Source: Gammaproteobacteria bacterium (GTDB lineage Bacteria; Pseudomonadota; Gammaproteobacteria; UBA6429; Thiohalophilaceae). Taken from it: a DNA stretch of 64,000 nt. Location: the NCBI GenBank assembly GCA_029880855.1, contig JAOUNS010000010.1:100212-164211 (forward strand), read 5' to 3'. The position numbers and the translations under genes were made by a program. Positions 62,070-64,000 of the stretch are shown here, one piece after another. The notes below the pieces were generated by a model. The model worked only from the letters and a program-made list of their open reading frames with translations, searched no databases and was not told where the DNA came from. How positions within the stretch are numbered: position 1 is the stretch's first letter; each line of letters begins with the position of its first letter.

Positions 62070-62639
62070 GTGATACCAGAACTAAATCAGTCAGGGGTTT
62101 TACCTCCATTTATTGCTGAGCAAGGCCCAGCTGACCCAGCTGGTATGGCGCCCTATCGCACAACAATTACTGAGTTTGTACGACGTTACGCTCAAACACC
62201 GGAAAGAATAACAATACTTAAAGGTTTGTTGGAATATCGAAAGAAATTAAAGGAACTTGGAATTACACAAGGTTTTCAGTGGCTTGATGGTAGTTTTGTA
62301 GAAAATATAGAGTTAAATCGAGGTCGGCCGCCAGCCGATGTTGACCTTGTTACTTTTGCTGTTCGGCCAAATATAGAGTTAGAGAAATGGAAAGGATTAG
62401 TTAACAATAATATAGAAATATTTCTTCCCGAGAAATCAAAAGAGAAATATTATTGTGACGCATACTTTGTAGATTTAAACACTCATCCAATACATATCGT
62501 AAGCAACGCCAGATATTGGTTTGGGCTATTTTCTCATCAAAGAGACACCTATCTTTGGAAAGGCATGGTTGAAATCCAGATTCTATGCTCTGACGATGAA
62601 GCATTAGAATTTATAGAAGAGGAGATGGCTAATGCCTAA
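62070..62639 (+). CDS. Nucleotidyltransferase-like protein (DUF6932 type)
   Basis: 189 residues from GTG 62070 with TTAGAGG before it. WLDGSFVEN followed by PPADVDLVTF fits the polymerase-beta nucleotidyltransferase pattern (Gly74-Ser75, Asp90-x-Asp92). The third acid may be Asp in YFVDLN. The end overlaps the next gene by 8 bases, so the pair is translationally coupled. NTase genes with a coupled partner are typical of toxin-antitoxin and phage-defence pairs. The role is inferred from this context only. Confidence 0.65.
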   Translation: MIPELNQSGVLPPFIAEQGPADPAGMAPYRTTITEFVRRYAQTPERITILKGLLEYRKKLKELGITQGFQWLDGSFVENIELNRGRPPADVDLVTFAVRPNIELEKWKGLVNNNIEIFLPEKSKEKYYCDAYFVDLNTHPIHIVSNARYWFGLFSHQRDTYLWKGMVEIQILCSDDEALEFIEEEMANA

Positions 62640-63567
62640 AAAGCTCAACATAGATAGCCTATCTTCAGAGATCACAACAGTGAATGATCTTCTTCTTAGC
62701 GCTCGTCAGTCTGGTGATTTTGTGGGAGAAATGCAGCTTGAACATAGGCTTAACAAATTAACTAAAAAACTAGAAAAACTGAAAGAAAATACTTTCGCAG
62801 ACAATAGCGCAAGTGTTGCACTATTTTTTGGAGGGCAACCTGTTTTAGGTTCTAAGGGTATTGCTGCCGAGTTTGCTGGATTAGCACTAGAGCAATTTCA
62901 AAACTTGATTTCGAAAGTTTTCGCCACTAGTGAAGTTGGTGAACTAGGAAAAAGAGGGAAAGTACCATTTAAAGCCAACTCTGAACTAATGGTAACTGGA
63001 CTCGCTAGAGGATCGTTTGGATTTGTGCTAGACGAAATGAGTGAACAAACACAGCTTGAAGCTTCTGAGCTTTCACATGTGATTGATAAAGCAACATTTT
63101 TGATTAGAGATACAGCAGCCCAGGACGAGGCGGTTTTTGAAGCACTATTAGAAGATCTGGATCCAAGGACTTTAATTGCTTTAAAAGATTTGTTTTCTAA
63201 TTTGGATACGAGCAAGGCCACAATTCGAGTAGTAGAAAAAGATATGGATTTCACACTTGATGGCGCGGCTATACATCGTGCGAAAATTCGGACAGAAGCT
63301 ACTTCAATCGAAGAAGAAATACATGAGATCGAAGGCACTCTTGTAGGTTTTTTACCAGAGCATAGAAAGTTCGAGCTTCGTGATAAATCTGGAAATCTCA
63401 TTTATGGTTCAGCTACGAAGGAAGCCGTAGAACAATTCGAAAAAGCTACTGAAACCGTAATCGGAAAGCAATGTTTAATAAAGGCAACTATAAAAACGGT
63501 TGCTCCTTTAAACAGACCACCAAGAGAAGTGGTGCGTCTGATTGAGTTTCTACGTTTTGGCGAATAA
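62632..63567 (+). CDS. Partner protein of the nucleotidyltransferase, unknown
   Basis: 311 residues, not recognised. A helical, Lys/Glu-rich N-terminus (about 1-55, coiled coil) is followed by a domain with SVALFFGGQPVLGSKGIAAE, a helical middle with LARGSFGFVLDEM, and a C-terminal beta-barrel-like part (EIEGTLVGFLPEHRKFELRD, CLIKATIKTV). No membrane segment. It overlaps the preceding gene by 8 bases. No attC follows it, so this pair may have come in otherwise than as a cassette, or its attC was lost. Confidence 0.6.
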   Translation: MPKKLNIDSLSSEITTVNDLLLSARQSGDFVGEMQLEHRLNKLTKKLEKLKENTFADNSASVALFFGGQPVLGSKGIAAEFAGLALEQFQNLISKVFATSEVGELGKRGKVPFKANSELMVTGLARGSFGFVLDEMSEQTQLEASELSHVIDKATFLIRDTAAQDEAVFEALLEDLDPRTLIALKDLFSNLDTSKATIRVVEKDMDFTLDGAAIHRAKIRTEATSIEEEIHEIEGTLVGFLPEHRKFELRDKSGNLIYGSATKEAVEQFEKATETVIGKQCLIKATIKTVAPLNRPPREVVRLIEFLRFGE

Positions 63568-63887
63568 GGACCGGCAGCCTGGGGTCGGACCAAGCTAACT
63601 TATTGATTATATGGATAAATAGCTGGATTTTGGCTGTAATTTAGTGCTTAAACAGCCTGTTTAACTGCAATAATGGCTATTCTAAGAAGACAGGCCCAAC
63701 CTGTCAGTCTCGGTAATCGATAGTTTTACTCTATGAATAAGAAAACCGGGAGCCTATGAAAAAAGAAATCGAAATTCCGGTGGCAGTGTGCCTGGTAGAA
63801 AACGGACTCAGAGAAAATTATTTATGATGTTTGCCGTCTTGGTTGTAGTCGCACTTTGTTCTGCTCTGAGGTCACGGGGTCAGAGTG
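63568..63887. other. Non-coding gap before the IS element
   Basis: 320 bases with no convincing gene. It holds a hairpin GACAGG-N5-CCTGTC at 63689-63705 and a 23-codon frame from ATG 63756 that I do not call. GGTCAGAG immediately precedes the IS end. Confidence 0.45.
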
Positions 63888-64000
63888 AACTTCCCCCAGT
63901 TTAACGGACACTCCAAATAAGAGACAATAGTCTCGAGGGGTGTTCAATGACAAAACGAAAACAATACAGCGCAGAGTTTAAACGGCAAGCTGTTGAATTG
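63888..64000 (+). mobile_element. IS3-family element, left end, cut by the window
   Basis: The likely left terminal repeat starts at 63888 (TGAACTTCCCCCAGTTTAACGGAC), a sequence of the type that bounds many IS3-family elements. It is followed after about 60 bases by a transposase start. The right end lies outside the window. Confidence 0.7.
63949..64000 (+). CDS. IS3-family transposase OrfA, partial
   Basis: Starts at ATG 63949 with GAGGGG 6 bases upstream. The 17 residues present (MTKRKQYSAEFKRQAVE) are the typical opening of the IS3/IS911 OrfA helix-turn-helix protein. The frame runs off the window. Confidence 0.8.

Noticed and set aside
62070..63567. The nucleotidyltransferase pair as a standard integron cassette
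   Set aside because: The attC-like site before it lacks the GTTATGC box and none follows it, so cassette status is not supported.

Overview
The window is a piece of a gammaproteobacterial chromosome. The core gene order follows the well-known gammaproteobacterial (Pseudomonas-type) series: cdsA-dxr-rseP-bamA-skp-lpxD-fabZ-lpxA-(lpxB)-rnhB-dnaE-accA-tilS-pyrG-kdsA-eno-ftsB-ispD-ispF-truD, then surE-pcm-yqaA-nlpD-rpoS, then alaC-hom-thrC and COG4255-recJ-prfB-lysS. Genes for outer-membrane assembly, Kdo and lipid A show a Gram-negative envelope. A putative delta-class carbonic anhydrase hints at an organism that manages inorganic carbon, but the species cannot be named from this sequence.

Region 1 (1-28.8 kb) is core: isoprenoid (dxr, ispD, ispF), phospholipid and lipid A (cdsA, lpxD, lpxA, lpxB, kdsA), envelope assembly (rseP, bamA, skp), fatty acid (fabZ, accA), replication (rnhB, dnaE), RNA modification (tilS, truD), CTP (pyrG), glycolysis (eno) and division (ftsB). 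Two departures stand out. First, lpxB lies on the opposite strand, convergent with lpxA, behind a Gfo/Idh oxidoreductase and a DegT aminotransferase that match GnnA/GnnB. This predicts a lipid A precursor carrying a 3-amino sugar and therefore extra amide-linked acyl chains. Second, an HNH nuclease and a large hybrid histidine kinase sit between rnhB and dnaE.

Region 2 (28.8-45 kb) is an A+T-richer accessory block that splits the usual truD-surE neighbourhood. Its left part carries integron-like cassettes with attC-type palindromes. Further on come unknown small proteins, an ATP-grasp protein, an LpxL-like acyltransferase, the delta-class carbonic anhydrase with a striking upstream operator array (three TGCA-N3-TGCA boxes exactly 22 bp apart), a lipoprotein, an outer-membrane-type protein, a chemoreceptor and an Smr protein.

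Region 3 (45.2-58.9 kb) is core again: stress and stationary phase (surE, pcm, nlpD, rpoS), amino acid synthesis (alaC, hom, thrC), recombination (recJ), and prfB with its programmed +1 frameshift followed by lysS.

Region 4 (59-64 kb) is a second integron-like cassette array without a visible integrase. It carries a small membrane protein, a Shedu-like nuclease, a PIN-domain protein and an overlapping nucleotidyltransferase/partner pair, and ends at an IS3-family element cut by the window edge. Both cassette loci are preceded by the same composite repeat: a structured element (A) whose stems differ in sequence between copies but stay paired, then a 200-bp element (B). B occurs three times, and in each copy the homology ends at a GTTA next to an accessory gene, as expected for an attI-like insertion point. 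The A-B-cassette arrangement with defence-like cargo is the most promising candidate here for an undescribed system.
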